From: Thermoplasmatales archaeon
GTDB lineage: Archaea > Thermoplasmatota > Thermoplasmata > Thermoplasmatales > GCA-001856825
Reading direction: 5' to 3'
NCBI GenBank assembly: GCA_026127935.1
Contig: JAJSLL010000015.1
Coordinates: forward strand, 1-42,470
DNA length: 42,470 nucleotides
Program-made: the position numbers and the translations under genes
Shown here: positions 41,497-42,470 of the stretch, one piece after another
Layout: each line of letters starts with the position of its first letter
How positions within the stretch are numbered: the first letter of the stretch is position 1
Notes under the pieces: model-generated
What the model was told of the DNA's origin: nothing
What the model saw: the letters and a program-made list of their open reading frames with translations, nothing else
The model's database searches: none

Positions 41497-42009
41497 TTGC
41501 CTACAGTTCCAATAACATCATTTTCTCCACAAACATTCACAACCGGGTACTATTTTGAAATATTCATATGCATAATGGTCATAGTGGGAATAGTCCGAGG
41601 TCTTGTTGGAAGAAGGTACAGTGCAGGTAGAGTGCTGAGAACCCCAACCATCTATATTCTGTTCACCGCTTTCGCTATATACTTCACCAAACAAGCAAAC
41701 ATTTATGCAGAGGCGGTGATCGTCCTCATACCGGTCGGAATACCCTTCGGAATCAAATTCGGGAAAGATGTCAAGATCTTTAAGAAAGAAAACGTGCTCT
41801 ACTATAGGAGATCACCTTACATATTGATTATCTGGGCACTGGCACTGATAGCAAGGGTATATCTGGAATTGTCTTCTTTCAACTCCATTTACGCAATAAT
41901 AGCAATTAATTCACTTCTATCATTAATTACTGGATTGCTGCTCGGTGAAGCTATTAACATTCTCAGAACCCATAGAAGAACTACTAAGGAAATGAAAAAC
42001 AACACTTAG
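41497..42009 (+). CDS. CcdC-like (DUF1453) membrane protein
   Basis: The 170-residue protein has four or five membrane helices (EIFICIMVIVGIVRGLVG, then TIYILFTAFAIYFTKQA, then AVIVLIPVGIPFGIKFG, then YILIIWALALIARVYLEL, then a final pair) and a basic tail. The order and the short charged motif around RRYSAGRVLRTP and GIKFGKDVKIF resemble the CcdC/DUF1453 family, of unknown function. The start is TTG (41497) without a clear Shine-Dalgarno; a start further in is possible. Assignment is tentative. Confidence 0.65.
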   Translation: MPTVPITSFSPQTFTTGYYFEIFICIMVIVGIVRGLVGRRYSAGRVLRTPTIYILFTAFAIYFTKQANIYAEAVIVLIPVGIPFGIKFGKDVKIFKKENVLYYRRSPYILIIWALALIARVYLELSSFNSIYAIIAINSLLSLITGLLLGEAINILRTHRRTTKEMKNNT

Positions 42010-42067
42010 AACTAGGATATCAACAAGACTACTCTTAGTCTGTTTTCTTTTCCAATCCTTTAATTCT

Positions 42068-42470
42068 TTAGTCCAGTCTGTAAAATTCCCTATAGAAATT
42101 CATCGACACTTCTATTCTGTCCTTGTCTACTCCTTCTTGGATGAGCATGGTAACCCTTTTAGGAACTGAGTCAGCGGGCAAAACGAAGTTTGGATTGTTT
42201 TCATCACCTGCGAAATCAGTTTCAAGGAAAAATCCAGTCTTCCCCCAAGGAGCGGCTCGAGCATTACTACGTCCCGCAGGAACAGAAGGTACTATCTCGC
42301 AATTTTCAGTGAAAATTGGTGAACTGAAGTGTTTCACAACGAATGAATTCTTTCCGTTCCTTCTTGCCTTTTTCATCAATTCGCACATTCCACTTGAATC
42401 CAGTGACTCGGTATGCAAAATGACGGGTATGTCCTTGTCTGCAGTCATCTGGAATATGTAATCCATTATG
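42068..42470 (-). CDS. TatD-like metal-dependent hydrolase, N-terminus outside window
   Basis: The frame is open to the right edge of the window, so the N-terminal part is missing. The visible 134 residues include FQMTADKDIPVILHTESLDS (with a metal-binding His in the VILHTE strand), VVKHFSSPIF (second His), then GFFLETDFAGDENNPNFVLP with the catalytic Asp, and a C-terminal EVSMNFYREFYRLD. This matches the archaeal TatD-related amidohydrolases (COG1831 type), which are predicted phosphoesterases or DNases. Function beyond this is not known. Confidence 0.8.
   Translation of the reverse strand, partial: IMDYIFQMTADKDIPVILHTESLDSSGMCELMKKARRNGKNSFVVKHFSSPIFTENCEIVPSVPAGRSNARAAPWGKTGFFLETDFAGDENNPNFVLPADSVPKRVTMLIQEGVDKDRIEVSMNFYREFYRLD

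Overview
The window looks like the chromosome of an acidophilic archaeon of the Thermoplasmatales (Thermoplasmatota). Pointers to this are a P3A-type proton-pumping ATPase, archaeal-type RNase P RNA, archaeal Nep1, UPF0147, a fused ADP-forming acyl-CoA synthetase, a split methylmalonyl-CoA mutase, type IV pilins with archaeal class III signals, and many leaderless genes whose start codon lies about 24-25 nt after a TATA box. The genus cannot be fixed from the sequence alone.

Layout. 1-6.4 kb: the end of a DUF996-type membrane protein, the proton ATPase, a divergent pair of small unknown genes and an acyl-CoA synthetase (NDP-forming). 6.4-7.5 kb: a broken tyrosine integrase just downstream of tRNA-Arg(UCU), a scar of an integrated element. 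7.6-17.1 kb: core genes, namely a histidine phosphatase, RNase P RNA, scpB-purD, nep1 with a small partner, a large surface protein, an Mrp/NBP35 ATPase, an ABC exporter, and PadR regulator - EF-1A-like protein - Pcc1 - tRNA-Arg(GCG). 20.6-27.1 kb: a CinA-like protein, an MFS exporter with its MarR regulator, an esterase, an FAD oxidoreductase and an ornithine cyclodeaminase-like enzyme. 33.7-36.0 kb: small membrane proteins, a pilin and a winged-helix regulator. 36.0-42.5 kb: a RAM-domain protein, UPF0147, methylmalonyl-CoA mutase (two subunits), aconitase, a CcdC-like membrane protein and a truncated TatD-like hydrolase.

The most unusual content is a gene module present twice, at 17.4-20.5 kb and 30.5-33.5 kb (plus a displaced fragment at 27.8 kb). 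Each copy has a 31-33 residue hydrophobic peptide ending in Gly-Gly-Gly, then two distantly related proteins of 310-322 residues (A and B), each with an N-terminal CxxC...H...H metal-binding motif, a winged helix and an unrecognised beta-rich C-terminal domain. Divergently, across a palindrome, lies a gene for a small helical protein (C). In copy 1 all genes are open. In copy 2 the C gene has a stop, a frameshift and a 2,644-bp insertion. That insertion has 31-bp inverted ends and a 5-bp CTTAA target duplication; removing it and one CTTAA restores the C frame across the junction. The inserted element carries a decayed IS4-type transposase and two passenger genes, a secreted protein and a small membrane protein.

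I cannot assign a function to the peptide-A-B-C module. Conserved gene order, shared operator-like half-sites and a separate transcript for the peptide suggest a self-regulating system acting at the membrane.
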